A stretch of DNA of 64,000 nt from Pseudochrobactrum asaccharolyticum (lineage in GTDB: Bacteria > Pseudomonadota > Alphaproteobacteria > Rhizobiales > Rhizobiaceae): contig NZ_QNRH01000001.1 in the NCBI RefSeq assembly GCF_003314995.1, positions 745,436 through 809,435 of the forward strand, read 5' to 3'. Positions 9,132 to 19,925 of this stretch are shown here, piece after piece (position 1 is the stretch's first letter; each line of letters opens with the position of its first letter). The notes beneath the pieces are model-generated. The model did not search any database. It worked only from the letters and a program-made list of their open reading frames with translations, and had not been told where the DNA came from. Position numbers and translations under genes: made by a program.

Positions 9132-11210
9132 ATGACTACTCCGCTGAAATCCCGCTGCCTGATCCTAAGTTCTTCTATGCGTCATGCTTTTCTGACGACC
9201 GCGCTTGCTGCTGTAACCGGCATTGCAGTTTTGGCGCCTGTGCAGCAAGCGGATGCGGCGAGCAATCTGTTTGATCTGTTCCGTCAGAAGCGCGAAGCGC
9301 GTGAAGCCGCGCAACAACAGCCGCAGCCTGTGCAACAAGCACCACAGGTGAAGCAGCCGGTCGCACGCACTGCAAAATCTGCCGCACCAGCCAATGTGGT
9401 TAAACCGGCTGCGCCTGTTGCCAAGGCGGTTGCTGTTAAAGGCCCGCAGATTTATGACTACCGGCCGGAAAAACTGGTGAAGGTAGATTTTACCGCTGTT
9501 GATATGCAGGTAACCGCTGCGATTTCTGAAAAAGAGGGCAGCTTATCGCCTTCTGCACTGTATGCGGAAGCGGTTGATTTTATCAGCACTGTGCCGCAGC
9601 GTGCTGACGGGCTGATCAATCCGCCTGCAAAGACTGCTGAAAAACAGCTTGATCCTGCACTGGTAACTGCTGTGCTTGATGCCATGAAGGCGACCGATGT
9701 AAAGGCCGAGCAGTCTTTAGCCGAGGCAATTGTTACTTTCTATGCAACGGAGCAGACATTGCTCTGGTCGGATGGTTTGGCCGTCTCATCGCGTGCTGAA
9801 GAGGTTTTGGCCTTGTTCGAGCGCGCTGAAGCAGATGGTCTGGTATCAGCAGAATACGCTGTCAAAGTACCGGATCTGGACTTTGACGCTGCACAAAAAG
9901 ATATGCGCATCCGTGAGATAGCTGCTTTTGAAGTGGCGCTGACCGCACGGGCATTGCGCTATGCGCTGGATGCTGGTGAGGGACGGGTGATCGCCAATCG
10001 TCTGAGTGGCTTTCATGATTTGCCGCGCAAACGCATTCAGCCTGATCTGGTGTTGAAAGCTCTTGAGGATGCCACTGATCCGACACAGGTTTTGGCTGAT
10101 TTTAATCCGCAGAATAGCTATTATCAGAAGCTGAAAGAGCAGCTTGCTGCGATGAAGCCGGAAGGCAAGAAGATTGCCCGTGTTGCACCGGATACGCTGA
10201 TTAAGCCGGGGCAAAATAATGCGGAACTGCCTAAAATTCTGGCGCTGATCGCGCAAAAAGCACCAGCCGGTTACCTTAACTCTTATCAGGATGTTTTTGA
10301 TCGTCATAAAGATGGAACACTCTATGATCCGGAACTGGTGACTGCGGTCAAAGACTATCAGAAGCTGATGGGCAAGACGCCGGATGGCATTATTGGCCGC
10401 GCTACAATTACTGCTTTGCAGGGCGAGACATCCTCGGTCAAGCGTGAGCGTATTCTCTATTCCATGGAGCGTCTGCGCTGGTTGCCGCGTGATTTCGGTC
10501 AGCGCTATGTTTTCGTCAATCAGCCGGCTTATCGCGCTCAGTATTTTGATCAGGGCAAAGAGCAGCTGGCAATGGATGTGGTGATCGGCTCTGCGCGTAA
10601 TCAAACCCATTTCTTCTATGATACAATCAGCACCGTGGTGTTTAACCCGTCTTGGGGTGTGCCGCGCTCGATTGTGATGAATGAAATGATGCCGCGCATT
10701 CTGGCTGATTCCGGTTATCTTGATCGCAACAATTACGAGGTGGTTGTTGGCGGCAAGGTTGTGTCATCAACTGCGGTCAATTGGTCAGCTGTCGCACAGG
10801 GCAAGGCGCATGTTGGTGTACGCCAGAAGCCGGGCCCGAATAATGCGCTGGGTGAATTGAAAATCCTGTTCCCGAACAGCCACGATATTTATCTGCATGA
10901 CACGCCGTCAAAAGCTGCGTTCAAGCGTGATATGCGCGCTGTCAGTCACGGCTGTATCCGTCTTGCCGATCCGCGTGCCATGGCCTCTGCGGTGATGAGT
11001 ACCGGCAAAGAAAATCTGACTAAATATTTCGGCAAGAATGAGCGCGGTATTAAAGTGCCGTCCGGTGTGCCGATTTACCTGACCTATTTCACCGCATGGC
11101 CGGATGAAGCGAGTGGTAAAATCCGTTATTTTGACGATGTTTATGCACGTGATGAAGGTCTGGCAAAGGCTTTCCAGAAAACGGAACAGAGTCGGGTTGC
11201 AGCAATGTAA
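9132..11210 (+). CDS. L,D-transpeptidase (YkuD/YcbB type) with peptidoglycan-binding domain
   Basis: This 692-residue exported protein is likely to make 3-3 peptidoglycan cross-links or to attach proteins to the wall. After a signal peptide (hydrophobic about residues 20-40) there is a low-complexity Gln/Pro/Ala/Lys region to about residue 110. A long scaffold domain and a peptidoglycan-binding motif (ELVTAVKDYQKLMGKTPDG, about residues 400-420) follow. The YkuD catalytic domain has H...SHGCIRL with the nucleophile Cys608. The length fits the large YcbB class. A second possible start is the ATG at 9180, nearer the signal peptide core. Confidence 0.9.
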   Translation: MTTPLKSRCLILSSSMRHAFLTTALAAVTGIAVLAPVQQADAASNLFDLFRQKREAREAAQQQPQPVQQAPQVKQPVARTAKSAAPANVVKPAAPVAKAVAVKGPQIYDYRPEKLVKVDFTAVDMQVTAAISEKEGSLSPSALYAEAVDFISTVPQRADGLINPPAKTAEKQLDPALVTAVLDAMKATDVKAEQSLAEAIVTFYATEQTLLWSDGLAVSSRAEEVLALFERAEADGLVSAEYAVKVPDLDFDAAQKDMRIREIAAFEVALTARALRYALDAGEGRVIANRLSGFHDLPRKRIQPDLVLKALEDATDPTQVLADFNPQNSYYQKLKEQLAAMKPEGKKIARVAPDTLIKPGQNNAELPKILALIAQKAPAGYLNSYQDVFDRHKDGTLYDPELVTAVKDYQKLMGKTPDGIIGRATITALQGETSSVKRERILYSMERLRWLPRDFGQRYVFVNQPAYRAQYFDQGKEQLAMDVVIGSARNQTHFFYDTISTVVFNPSWGVPRSIVMNEMMPRILADSGYLDRNNYEVVVGGKVVSSTAVNWSAVAQGKAHVGVRQKPGPNNALGELKILFPNSHDIYLHDTPSKAAFKRDMRAVSHGCIRLADPRAMASAVMSTGKENLTKYFGKNERGIKVPSGVPIYLTYFTAWPDEASGKIRYFDDVYARDEGLAKAFQKTEQSRVAAM

Positions 11211-11218
11211 GCAAGCGA

Positions 11219-11246
11219 AAAGAGCGGTTAAACCGCTCTTTTTTTG
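11219..11246 (+). terminator. Rho-independent terminator after L,D-transpeptidase gene
   Basis: A 9-bp stem (AGAGCGGTT 11221-11229 with AACCGCTCT 11231-11239) is followed by a run of T, starting ten bases past the stop codon. Confidence 0.85.
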
Positions 11247-11484
11247 TTTGAAACAGAATGATTGCGCGCGCTGTCGCAAACTCTTCACTTTAATATCGTT
11301 TGAAAATCTCAAAATTAACATCTGATTGGCCGAAGTCCTTTGCGTCCGGCAATCTGATTGGTTATCAATAGCGCGAAATTTTGTAATACCGTATCGGCTG
11401 ATGAGGGCGGCGCGGTATTGGCTCTACCGGTTTGTTTCACGCATTTGCCTTGTTCAGAAGTGCTTGGTCATTTCGGGCTCGTAA

Positions 11485-12786
<1,302 letters not shown>

Positions 12787-12821
12787 GCGCTGAAATTTCA
12801 GCTCTGAGATGAATTAATAAG

Positions 12822-12850
12822 AGGCCTGCACGAAAGTGCGGGCCTTTTTT
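12822..12850 (+). terminator. Rho-independent terminator after eno
   Basis: A 9-bp stem (GGCCTGCAC with GTGCGGGCC, one T-G pair) with loop GAAA is followed by TTTTTT. Confidence 0.88.
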
Positions 12851-13009
12851 GTGTTGAATGGTGGTTTTGATCCTGCCCTGTAAAGTCTCTGTTAAGGCTA
12901 ATATGCTTTAAATAAATATCGGACGGGATTTATCGTGTTTTGATAATTTAGTCCTTATTTTCGGGCAGATATCCGCGTATCGGATGCGTATTGCCTCAGA
13001 GGTGTGAGT

Positions 13010-13339
13010 ATGTGGACAAAACAAAAGCGTAAAAGCATCAAGGGTCGACTGGTTGTGCCGGTTCTGGCCACTGCGTTTTTGTCCTATTTCGGTTTTCATG
13101 CTTATAATGGTGCCTACGGGATTTATTCCAAGGAACAATTGCAGGCGCAGACCGTTGTATTGAATAAGCAGCTTGCAGATCTGACGGAGCAGAGGGAGTC
13201 TCTGGAACGTCAGGTTTTGCAGTTGCGCGACGGCTCAATTGATAAAGATATTCTGGATGAACAGGCGCGCCGCGCATTGAATCTGTCTCATGCGGATGAG
13301 GTCACGATTATCGTTGATCGCGGTAAAAAGACGAATTAA
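13010..13339 (+). CDS. Septum formation initiator (FtsB/DivIC family)
   Basis: This is a small bitopic membrane protein of about 109 residues that probably acts in the divisome. It has a basic cytoplasmic N-terminus (TKQKRKSIKGR) and one membrane segment (VVPVLATAFLSYFGFHAYNG, about residues 14-34). A periplasmic coiled coil follows (LQAQTVVLNKQLADLTEQRE and ESLERQVLQLRDG). The DILDEQARRALNLSHADEVTII segment is typical of the family. An in-frame GTG at 13004 is the alternative, but GAGGTG is better spaced for the ATG. It precedes pdhA, as in relatives. Confidence 0.85.
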   Translation: MWTKQKRKSIKGRLVVPVLATAFLSYFGFHAYNGAYGIYSKEQLQAQTVVLNKQLADLTEQRESLERQVLQLRDGSIDKDILDEQARRALNLSHADEVTIIVDRGKKTN

Positions 13340-13470
13340 CCGAATTGCAGTTAATTGGATGTTTTCTTTGTATTTTCAATTAGTTAACTAGTGCAAAATT
13401 ACACATTTATGTGTATTGTAACTTTTGCCGATGAGGTTTATTCTGCGCCCACCATAACAGGGAGCAAAAT

Positions 13471-14511
13471 ATGGCACCTAGGGCACAAAAAACTGCTGCG
13501 GCTAAATCGCAGGCAGCTCTGTCTAATACTCTCAAGGCACCACAGCCTAACCAGTTTACCAAGGAAGAAGATCTTCACGCTTATCGTGAGATGCTGCTGA
13601 TCCGTCGCTTCGAAGAGAAGGCCGGTCAGCTCTATGGTATGGGCTTCATCGGCGGTTTCTGTCACCTTTATATCGGTCAGGAAGCTGTTGTTGTCGGTAT
13701 GCAGAAAGCAATGCGTGAAGGCGATCAGGTTATCACTGCCTATCGTGACCACGGTCATATGCTTGCAGCCGGTATGAGCGCGCGCGGCGTGATGGCTGAG
13801 TTGACCGGTCGTCAGGGCGGCTTGTCGAAAGGCAAGGGCGGCTCGATGCACATGTTCTCGAAAGAGAAACATTTCTACGGCGGTCACGGTATCGTTGGTG
13901 CGCAGGTGCCGCTCGGCACCGGTCTGGCTTTTGCAAACCGTTACCGTGGTAATGACAGCGTTTCCATCACCTATTTCGGTGACGGTGCTGCCAACCAGGG
14001 TCAGGTTTACGAAAGCTTCAACATGGCATCGCTCTGGAAGCTGCCTGTTGTTTATGTGATTGAAAACAACCGTTATGCAATGGGTACAGCTGTAACCCGC
14101 GCTTCGGCTGAAACCGATTTCTCCCGTCGCGGTCTGTCCTTCAATATTCCTGGTATTCAGGTTGACGGTATGGATGTGCGCGCTGTGAACGCCGCCAGTG
14201 AAGAAGCACTGGAATGGGCACGTTCCGGCAAGGGTCCAATCATTCTCGAAATGCAGACCTATCGTTATCGTGGTCACTCGATGTCCGATCCTGCGAAATA
14301 CCGCAGTAAAGATGAAGTGCAGAAGATGCGCTCCGAGCATGATCCGATCGAGCAGGTTAAATACCGCATGATGGATAATGGCTGGTTCTCGGAAGATGAC
14401 CTGAAGGCGATTGATAAGGAAGTGCGTGACATTGTTGCTGACTCAGCAGACTTTGCACAGCATGATCCGGAGCCGGATGCATCTGAACTCTACACTGATA
14501 TTCTGCTGTAA
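13471..14511 (+). CDS. pdhA: Pyruvate dehydrogenase E1 component, alpha subunit
   Basis: PdhA forms, with PdhB, the thiamine-diphosphate E1 enzyme that decarboxylates pyruvate and transfers the acetyl group to lipoyl-E2. The 346-residue protein has an Ala/Lys-rich N-terminal extension of about 30 residues. It shows GHGIVGAQVPLGTGLAFA and the thiamine-diphosphate/magnesium motif FGDGAANQGQVYESFNMA...VIENN. The phosphorylation-loop-like YRGHSMSDPAKYR is also present. AGGGAGCAAAAT precedes the ATG. pdhB follows after 12 bases, so the two are co-translated. Confidence 0.97.
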   Translation: MAPRAQKTAAAKSQAALSNTLKAPQPNQFTKEEDLHAYREMLLIRRFEEKAGQLYGMGFIGGFCHLYIGQEAVVVGMQKAMREGDQVITAYRDHGHMLAAGMSARGVMAELTGRQGGLSKGKGGSMHMFSKEKHFYGGHGIVGAQVPLGTGLAFANRYRGNDSVSITYFGDGAANQGQVYESFNMASLWKLPVVYVIENNRYAMGTAVTRASAETDFSRRGLSFNIPGIQVDGMDVRAVNAASEEALEWARSGKGPIILEMQTYRYRGHSMSDPAKYRSKDEVQKMRSEHDPIEQVKYRMMDNGWFSEDDLKAIDKEVRDIVADSADFAQHDPEPDASELYTDILL

Positions 14512-14523
14512 GGAGCGAGCGCT

Positions 14524-15927
14524 ATGCCTGTTGAAATTCTTATGCCAGCGCTCTCCCCGACAATGGAAGAGGGCAAACTCTCCAAGTGGCTGAAAAAGGA
14601 AGGCGACAAAGTCACTTCCGGTGATGTCATTGCTGAGATTGAAACCGATAAAGCAACCATGGAAGTGGAAGCTGTTGACGAAGGCACTATCGGTAAGCTG
14701 CTCGTTGCTGAAGGTACCGAAGGCGTAAAAGTGAATACAGCAATTGCTGTATTGCTTGCTGACGGCGAAAGCGCTGACAGCATTGGCGCAGCTGCGCCTG
14801 CTGCTCCTCAGCAGACAATGGTCACTTCTGAAGCGCCGGTTGTTGGCGGCGAGAAGCCAGGTGCTTCAACACCTGCTGCTCCGGTTCCTGCTGCGCCTAA
14901 ACTCGAAGTTGCCAATGATCCGGATATTCCGGCTGGTACAAAGATGGTGCCGACCACTGTTCGTGACGCTTTGCGTGACGCGATGGCTGAAGAAATGCGC
15001 CGTGACCCTGACGTTTTCGTTATGGGTGAAGAAGTTGCTGAATATGAAGGTGCCTATAAGGTAACCAAAGGCCTTCTGGCTGAGTTCGGTGACAAGCGCG
15101 TTGTTGATACACCAATTACCGAACACGGCTTCGCCGGTATCGGTGTCGGTGCGGCTTACACCGGCTTGCGTCCGATTGTTGAGTTCATGACCTTCAACTT
15201 CGCCATGCAGGCAATCGACCAGATCATCAACTCTGCTGCCAAGACATTGTACATGTCCGGTGGTCAGATGGGTGCACCTATGGTGTTCCGCGGTCCTTCG
15301 GGTGCCGCTGCCCGCGTTGGCGCACAGCACTCCCAGTGCTATGCTGCATGGTACAGCCATATTCCGGGTCTGAAGGTCATCATGCCTTATTCGGCTGCTG
15401 ATGCTAAAGGTCTGCTCAAGGCTGCGATCCGTGATCCGAATCCGGTGATCTTCCTTGAAAACGAAGTTATGTACGGCCACACATTTGATGTGCCGGACAT
15501 TGAAGATTTCGTATTGCCAATCGGTAAAGCCCGCATTCATAAAGTCGGTAAAGATGCGACCATCGTATCCTTCGGTATCGGCATGACCTATGCGATCAAG
15601 GCTGCTGAAGAACTGGCTGAAATCGGCATCGACGTTGAAATCATTGATCTGCGTACCATCCGTCCGATGGATATGCCGACTGTGATTGAATCGGTCAAAA
15701 AGACCGGTCGTCTGGTCACTGTTGAAGAAGGCTACCCGCAGTCTTCCGTGGGTACAGAAATTGCAACCCGCGTCATGCAGCAGGCTTTCGATTATCTCGA
15801 TGCGCCGATCATGACCATTGCCGGTAAAGACGTGCCAATGCCATATGCCGCTAACCTCGAAAAGCTGGCTTTGCCATCGGTTGCGGAAGTTGTTGAGGCC
15901 GTTAAAGCTGTAACCTACACTCGTTAA
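14524..15927 (+). CDS. pdhB: Pyruvate dehydrogenase E1 component, beta subunit, with N-terminal lipoyl domain
   Basis: PdhB is the beta subunit of heterotetrameric E1. The 467-residue protein is longer than a plain E1 beta because residues 1-80 form a lipoyl domain with the modified Lys in ETDKATME (Lys43). An Ala/Pro linker (about 85-130) and the transketolase-like domain follow. The latter contains [37 protein letters not shown] and [15 protein letters not shown]. Lipoyl-bearing E1 beta is typical of rhizobia and Brucella. The lipoyl domain closely matches that of PdhC next door. Confidence 0.97.
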   Translation: MPVEILMPALSPTMEEGKLSKWLKKEGDKVTSGDVIAEIETDKATMEVEAVDEGTIGKLLVAEGTEGVKVNTAIAVLLADGESADSIGAAAPAAPQQTMVTSEAPVVGGEKPGASTPAAPVPAAPKLEVANDPDIPAGTKMVPTTVRDALRDAMAEEMRRDPDVFVMGEEVAEYEGAYKVTKGLLAEFGDKRVVDTPITEHGFAGIGVGAAYTGLRPIVEFMTFNFAMQAIDQIINSAAKTLYMSGGQMGAPMVFRGPSGAAARVGAQHSQCYAAWYSHIPGLKVIMPYSAADAKGLLKAAIRDPNPVIFLENEVMYGHTFDVPDIEDFVLPIGKARIHKVGKDATIVSFGIGMTYAIKAAEELAEIGIDVEIIDLRTIRPMDMPTVIESVKKTGRLVTVEEGYPQSSVGTEIATRVMQQAFDYLDAPIMTIAGKDVPMPYAANLEKLALPSVAEVVEAVKAVTYTR

Positions 15928-15943
15928 GGGGAAGGACAAAACC

Positions 15944-17299
15944 ATGGCTATCAAAATTACGATGCCGGCTCTTTCTCCGACAATGGAAGAAGGTAATCTG
16001 GCGAAATGGCTGGTCAAAGAAGGCGATAAAGTCTCCGCAGGTGACGTTATTGCCGAAATCGAAACCGACAAAGCGACCATGGAAGTGGAAGCTGTTGATG
16101 AAGGTATCGTGGCCAAGCTGGTTGTTGCCGGCGGCACTGAAGGCGTGAAGGTCAATGCCCTGATCGCCGTTCTGGCGGAAGACGGTGAAGATGTTGCTGA
16201 AGCTGCCAAGGCAGCTTCCGGTGATGCACCTGCCGCTGCTCCAAAGGCTGAAGCTGCACCGGCAGCCGCACCGGCACCAGTTGCTGCGGCGCCAGCTGCA
16301 ACACCAGCGCCTGTTGCTGCTCCGGCTCCGGTTGCAACACCTGCCGCAAAAGGCGAGCGTCTGTTCGCTTCGCCGCTGGCACGTCGCATCGCTAAAGAAG
16401 CTGGTGTTGAGCTGTCTGCTGTTTCCGGCACCGGCCCGCACGGCCGCATCGTTCGTAAGGACGTTGAAGCTGCGATTGCTTCCGGCGTTAAAGCACCTGC
16501 TGCTGCAACGCCAAGTGCTGCAGCGCCTCAGGCTGCTGTTGCTTCCGGCGCATCGGATGAAGCGACCCTCAAAATGTTTGAGGAAGGTTCATATGAGCTG
16601 GTACCGCATGACGGTATGCGTAAGACAATTGCGCGCCGCCTGATGGAATCCAAGCTGACTGTTCCGCATTTCTATCTGACGATTGATTGCGAACTCGATG
16701 CTCTGCTGGCTCTGCGGGCACAGCTCAATGCTGCTGCACCGGTTATCAAGACTGAAAAAGGCGAAGTACCTGCGTACAAGCTGTCGGTCAACGATCTGGT
16801 GATCAAGGCAACAGCTCTGGCATTGCGTGACATTCCTGAAGCCAACGTGTCCTGGACAGATGCAGGCATGGTCAAACACAAACATTCGGATGTCGGCGTT
16901 GCCGTTTCCATTCCGGGTGGTCTGATTACGCCAATCGTTCGCGGTGCAGAAACCAAGGCTCTTTCCGCCATCTCGAATGAGATGAAAGATCTGGCCAAGC
17001 GCGCCCGTGACCGTAAGCTGAAGCCTTCCGAATATCAGGGCGGTACCACTTCGGTGTCCAACCTCGGTATGTTCGGCGTGAAAGACTTCGCTGCGATCAT
17101 CAACCCGCCACATGCAACAATCTTTGCAGTTGGTGCCGGTGAACAGCGTGCGGTTGTTAAAAATGGCGAACTGGCCGTGGCAAACGTAATGTCTGTTACG
17201 CTTTCCACCGACCACCGTGCTGTTGACGGCGCTCTGGCTGCAGAACTGGCGAAAGTTTTCAAGAACTACATTGAAAACCCGTTGAGCCTGCTGGTCTAA
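15944..17299 (+). CDS. pdhC: Dihydrolipoamide acetyltransferase, E2 of pyruvate dehydrogenase
   Basis: This E2 core protein accepts the acetyl group on its lipoyl arm and transfers it to CoA. The 451-residue protein has one lipoyl domain (1-80, Lys43 in ETDKATME) and an Ala/Pro linker (about 85-130). A peripheral subunit-binding domain follows ([20 protein letters not shown], about 140-175), then a second Ala-rich linker and the catalytic domain with His424 in [10 protein letters not shown]. It starts 16 bases after pdhB with AAGGGGAAGGA as ribosome-binding site. Confidence 0.97.
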   Translation: MAIKITMPALSPTMEEGNLAKWLVKEGDKVSAGDVIAEIETDKATMEVEAVDEGIVAKLVVAGGTEGVKVNALIAVLAEDGEDVAEAAKAASGDAPAAAPKAEAAPAAAPAPVAAAPAATPAPVAAPAPVATPAAKGERLFASPLARRIAKEAGVELSAVSGTGPHGRIVRKDVEAAIASGVKAPAAATPSAAAPQAAVASGASDEATLKMFEEGSYELVPHDGMRKTIARRLMESKLTVPHFYLTIDCELDALLALRAQLNAAAPVIKTEKGEVPAYKLSVNDLVIKATALALRDIPEANVSWTDAGMVKHKHSDVGVAVSIPGGLITPIVRGAETKALSAISNEMKDLAKRARDRKLKPSEYQGGTTSVSNLGMFGVKDFAAIINPPHATIFAVGAGEQRAVVKNGELAVANVMSVTLSTDHRAVDGALAAELAKVFKNYIENPLSLLV

Positions 17300-17309
17300 G
17301 AAAAATAGT

Positions 17310-17340
17310 GGCGCCTCAGCTTTCTGGGGCGCCGTTCCTT
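17310..17340 (+). terminator. Hairpin after pdhC, weak terminator or attenuator
   Basis: A 10-bp stem (GGCGCCTCAG 17310-17319 with CTGGGGCGCC 17324-17333, one T-G pair) follows the pdhC stop. The tail GTTCCTTTCT is a poor T-run, so partial termination before the esterase and lpdA is more likely than a full stop. Confidence 0.55.
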
Positions 17341-17359
17341 TCTCGCAAAAGGCGGAAAC

Positions 17360-17998
17360 ATGAAGTCAGTTTTGTGTTTTGGTGATTCACTGACCTGGGG
17401 CTATCAGGCACCGGATGGTGTACGTTTGCCTCTCGAAGACCGCTGGCCGTCTGTGTTGCAGAAGGCGCTCGGTTCTCAGGCACATGTGATTGCTGAAGGA
17501 CTGAACGGGCGTACAACTGCCTTTGACGATTATACTGCGCCGGAAGATCGTAACGGTTCGCGTATCCTGCCGACCTTGCTGGGTACCCATGCACCGCTAG
17601 ATCTGGTGATCATTCTGCTGGGCAGCAATGATATGAAGCCGCAGGTCGCAGGTGATGCTTTTTCCAGTCATTGCGGTATGCGCAGACTGATCCAGCAAAT
17701 CCGCAGCCATCCGTATCAGGAGGGTTATGCGGTGCCGGATATTCTGATTGTTGCGCCGCCGCATATTTGTGAAAGCGCTGATCCGTTTTTTGCCTCGCTT
17801 TTTGCCGGTGGTATTGCGGAATCGCGCAAGCTGGGATTGCTGCTGTCGGATCTTGCTGATGAGACGGAATGCAATTTCTTTGATGCATCCGGCGTTGCCA
17901 AAACCACACCACTGGATGGTGTACATCTGGATGCAGAGAATACACGGGCAATCGGGCAGGCACTGGAGCCTGTTGTGCGCCTGATACTGGGTTTGTAG
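17360..17998 (+). CDS. SGNH/GDSL hydrolase (MsAcT-like esterase or acyltransferase)
   Basis: This 212-residue SGNH-fold hydrolase has the nucleophile Ser10 in CFGDSLTWGY, the conserved Gly/Asn blocks (EGLNGRTTAFDD, LGSNDMK) and the catalytic Asp/His pair in DGVHLD near residue 188. The pattern ECLxGRTT...APLDLVIILLGxND resembles the arylesterase/acyltransferase of Mycobacterium smegmatis (MsAcT). It has no signal peptide, so it is cytoplasmic. It lies between pdhC and lpdA on the same strand. The substrate is unknown, and a link to acetyl metabolism is only suggested by position. Confidence 0.88.
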   Translation: MKSVLCFGDSLTWGYQAPDGVRLPLEDRWPSVLQKALGSQAHVIAEGLNGRTTAFDDYTAPEDRNGSRILPTLLGTHAPLDLVIILLGSNDMKPQVAGDAFSSHCGMRRLIQQIRSHPYQEGYAVPDILIVAPPHICESADPFFASLFAGGIAESRKLGLLLSDLADETECNFFDASGVAKTTPLDGVHLDAENTRAIGQALEPVVRLILGL

Positions 17999-18003
17999 TT
18001 ATA

Positions 18004-18057
18004 AGAGCGTATCCCGAAAAGTGTAAAACGGTTTTCGGATAAGATACGCGAAAACAA
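18004..18057 (-). repeat. Palindromic intergenic element, solo module of type C
   Basis: This 54-bp sequence holds the paired blocks CCGAAAAGTGT and ACGGTTTTCGG and ends with GAGCGTATC/GATACGC. Reverse-complemented, it aligns with the right-hand module of the element at 45803-45895. It fills much of the spacer between the esterase gene and lpdA. Confidence 0.8.
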
Positions 18058-18116
18058 ATAGATAAAATGAATGATGCGCCGGTAACCGGCATAGAAACCA
18101 TTCAAGGAGAATGAGC

Positions 18117-19562
18117 GTGTCCAACAGTTACGACGTTATTGTAGTCGGTGCCGGTCCGGGTGGTTATGTGGCCGCTATTCGTGCAGCGCAGCTTGGCTTG
18201 AAAACCGCTGTTGTTGAGCGTGAACATCTGGCTGGTATCTGCTCGAACTGGGGTTGTATCCCGACCAAGGCACTGCTGCGCTCCGCTGAAGTTAAGCATC
18301 TGGCAGAACATGCCAAAAATTACGGCCTGAAGCTTGAAGGTACTATCGTGCCGGACATTAAAGCTGTTGTTTCCCGTTCGCGCGGCATTGCCGAGCGCAT
18401 GAACGGCGGCGTTGGCTTCCTGATGAAAAAAAACAAGGTTGATGTGATCTGGGGCGAAGCCAAGATCACCAAACCGGGTGAAATCATTGTTGGCAAAACC
18501 AGCAAGGCACCGATGCAGCCGCAGGCTCCGCAGCCGAAAAATACACTCGGCGAAGGAACTTACACAGCCAAGCACATCATCATTGCGACTGGTGCACGTC
18601 CGCGTGCATTGCCGGGCATTGAGCCGGATGGCAAGCTGATCTGGACCTATTTCGAAGCCATGGTTCCGCAGGAACTGCCAAAGAGCATGCTGGTTATGGG
18701 TTCTGGCGCGATCGGTATCGAATTCGCTTCGTTCTATAACGACATGGGCGTTGATGTGACTGTTGTTGAGCTGATGTCCAATATCATGCCGGTTGAAGAT
18801 GCGGAAATCTCTGCCTTTGCCCGTAAGCAGCTTGAAAAGCGCGGCCTGAAAATCATCACTGAAGCCAAGGTTTCCAAAGTTGAGAAGGGCGCGAATTCCG
18901 TGACCGCTCATGTTGAAACCAAAGACGGCAAAGTGCAGACACTGACTGTAGATCGTATGATCTCGGCTGTTGGTGTGCAGGGCAATATCGAGAATATCGG
19001 CCTTGAAGCTGTTGGTGTAAAAACCGACCGTGGCTGCATCGTTGCTGACGAATATTGCAAGACCAGCGTTGCCGGTATTTATGCCATTGGTGACGTGGCC
19101 GGTGCGCCGATGCTGGCACATAAAGCTGAGCATGAAGCAGTTATCTGCGTTGAGAAAATCGCAGGTCTGCCAAATGTTCATCCGCTGGATAAAGCCAAGG
19201 TTCCGGGTTGCACCTATTGTAACCCGCAGGTTGCTTCTGTCGGCCTGACCGAAGCAAAAGCCAAAGAGCAGGGCTATGATATCCGCGTTGGCCGCTTCCC
19301 GTTTGTTGCGAATGGTAAAGCGATTGCTCTGGGCGAGGATCAGGGTCTGGTTAAGACCGTTTTCGATAAGAAGACCGGTCAGTTGCTCGGCGCCCATCTG
19401 GTTGGTGCAGAAGTAACCGAGCTCATTCAGGGCTTTGTGGTTGCCATGAATTTGGAAACCACTGAAGAAGAACTGATGCACACTGTATTCCCGCATCCGA
19501 CAATTTCCGAGACTATGAAGGAAAGTGTGCTAGATGCTTATGGCAAGGCTATCAATATCTAA
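18117..19562 (+). CDS. lpdA: Dihydrolipoyl dehydrogenase (E3)
   Basis: E3 is the FAD-dependent enzyme that reoxidises dihydrolipoyl groups of E2 with NAD. The protein of about 481 residues has the FAD-binding GAGPGGYVAAIRAAQLG at the N-terminus. The redox disulfide is in GICSNWGCIPTKALL, with Ser where many E3 enzymes have Leu/Val. The NAD-binding GSGAIGIEFASF is near residue 200, and the C-terminal dimer motif HPHPTISE appears as HTVFPHPTISETMKE. Start choice: AAGGAG (18104-18109) touches the ATG at 18111 but is ideally spaced for the in-frame GTG at 18117. Only the first two residues differ. Confidence 0.95.
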   Translation: MSNSYDVIVVGAGPGGYVAAIRAAQLGLKTAVVEREHLAGICSNWGCIPTKALLRSAEVKHLAEHAKNYGLKLEGTIVPDIKAVVSRSRGIAERMNGGVGFLMKKNKVDVIWGEAKITKPGEIIVGKTSKAPMQPQAPQPKNTLGEGTYTAKHIIIATGARPRALPGIEPDGKLIWTYFEAMVPQELPKSMLVMGSGAIGIEFASFYNDMGVDVTVVELMSNIMPVEDAEISAFARKQLEKRGLKIITEAKVSKVEKGANSVTAHVETKDGKVQTLTVDRMISAVGVQGNIENIGLEAVGVKTDRGCIVADEYCKTSVAGIYAIGDVAGAPMLAHKAEHEAVICVEKIAGLPNVHPLDKAKVPGCTYCNPQVASVGLTEAKAKEQGYDIRVGRFPFVANGKAIALGEDQGLVKTVFDKKTGQLLGAHLVGAEVTELIQGFVVAMNLETTEEELMHTVFPHPTISETMKESVLDAYGKAINI

Positions 19563-19579
19563 GTGCTGAAATGCAGATG

Positions 19580-19641
19580 TGGCCGGAGTTAGAGCGACCT
19601 TTGTGTGCCAGATTGGGCACACAGCGCTCTAACTCCGGCCA
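19580..19641 (+). repeat. Solo module 2 of type A element inside a longer palindrome
   Basis: Bases 19591-19630 match module 2 of the 5443-5545 element (same length of 40, same AGAGCGACC...GCGCTCT ends). Here it is flanked by a perfect extra inverted repeat, TGGCCGGAGTT (19580-19590) and AACTCCGGCCA (19631-19641), giving a 62-bp hairpin after lpdA. No T-run follows, so it is not an ordinary terminator. Confidence 0.8.
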
Positions 19642-19661
19642 CTCGAACCAAAGGAAATTAT

Positions 19662-19925
19662 GTGCCGCTGATTAAAGACGGATATCCCTTTCGTAAAGCC
19701 GCTCTGACAGTGTTGAAATATTCAACGCTGATTGGCCTCGGGCTTGGTTTTGGTGTATCTGCGCTTAGCTTTTTGGCTGGCAACGTGATTTCAATCAATG
19801 GCTATGCGCTTTCCGGCTGGTATGGCGTATGGACAGTGACACTGGCGCTGGGTGCAGCCGGATTTTGTTTCGGTCTGATCTGGGCATTGGTGTTCAAAGC
19901 ACTGGGTGAGGCGGCGCGACGCTGA
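19662..19925 (+). CDS. Small membrane protein, function unknown
   Basis: This is an 87-residue protein with two strong hydrophobic segments (about residues 17-42 and 53-78) and charged ends (KDGYPFRK at the start, EAARR at the end). I chose the GTG at 19662 with AAAGGAAA just upstream. The longer frame from 19605 would be encoded largely by the palindromic repeat and is unlikely to be native. It lies between lpdA and lipA on the same strand. No known motif was recognised. Confidence 0.7.
   Translation: MPLIKDGYPFRKAALTVLKYSTLIGLGLGFGVSALSFLAGNVISINGYALSGWYGVWTVTLALGAAGFCFGLIWALVFKALGEAARR

Noticed and set aside
14866-16449. 527-codon open frame antisense to pdhB and pdhC
   Set aside because: It covers two certain genes. 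The Ala/Gly run is the antisense of the Ala/Pro linker codons. No family features.
18102-19496. 464-codon open frame antisense to lpdA
   Set aside because: It lies fully within lpdA on the other strand, lacks any recognisable motif and has the His/Asn/Arg-rich composition expected for the antisense of this codon usage.
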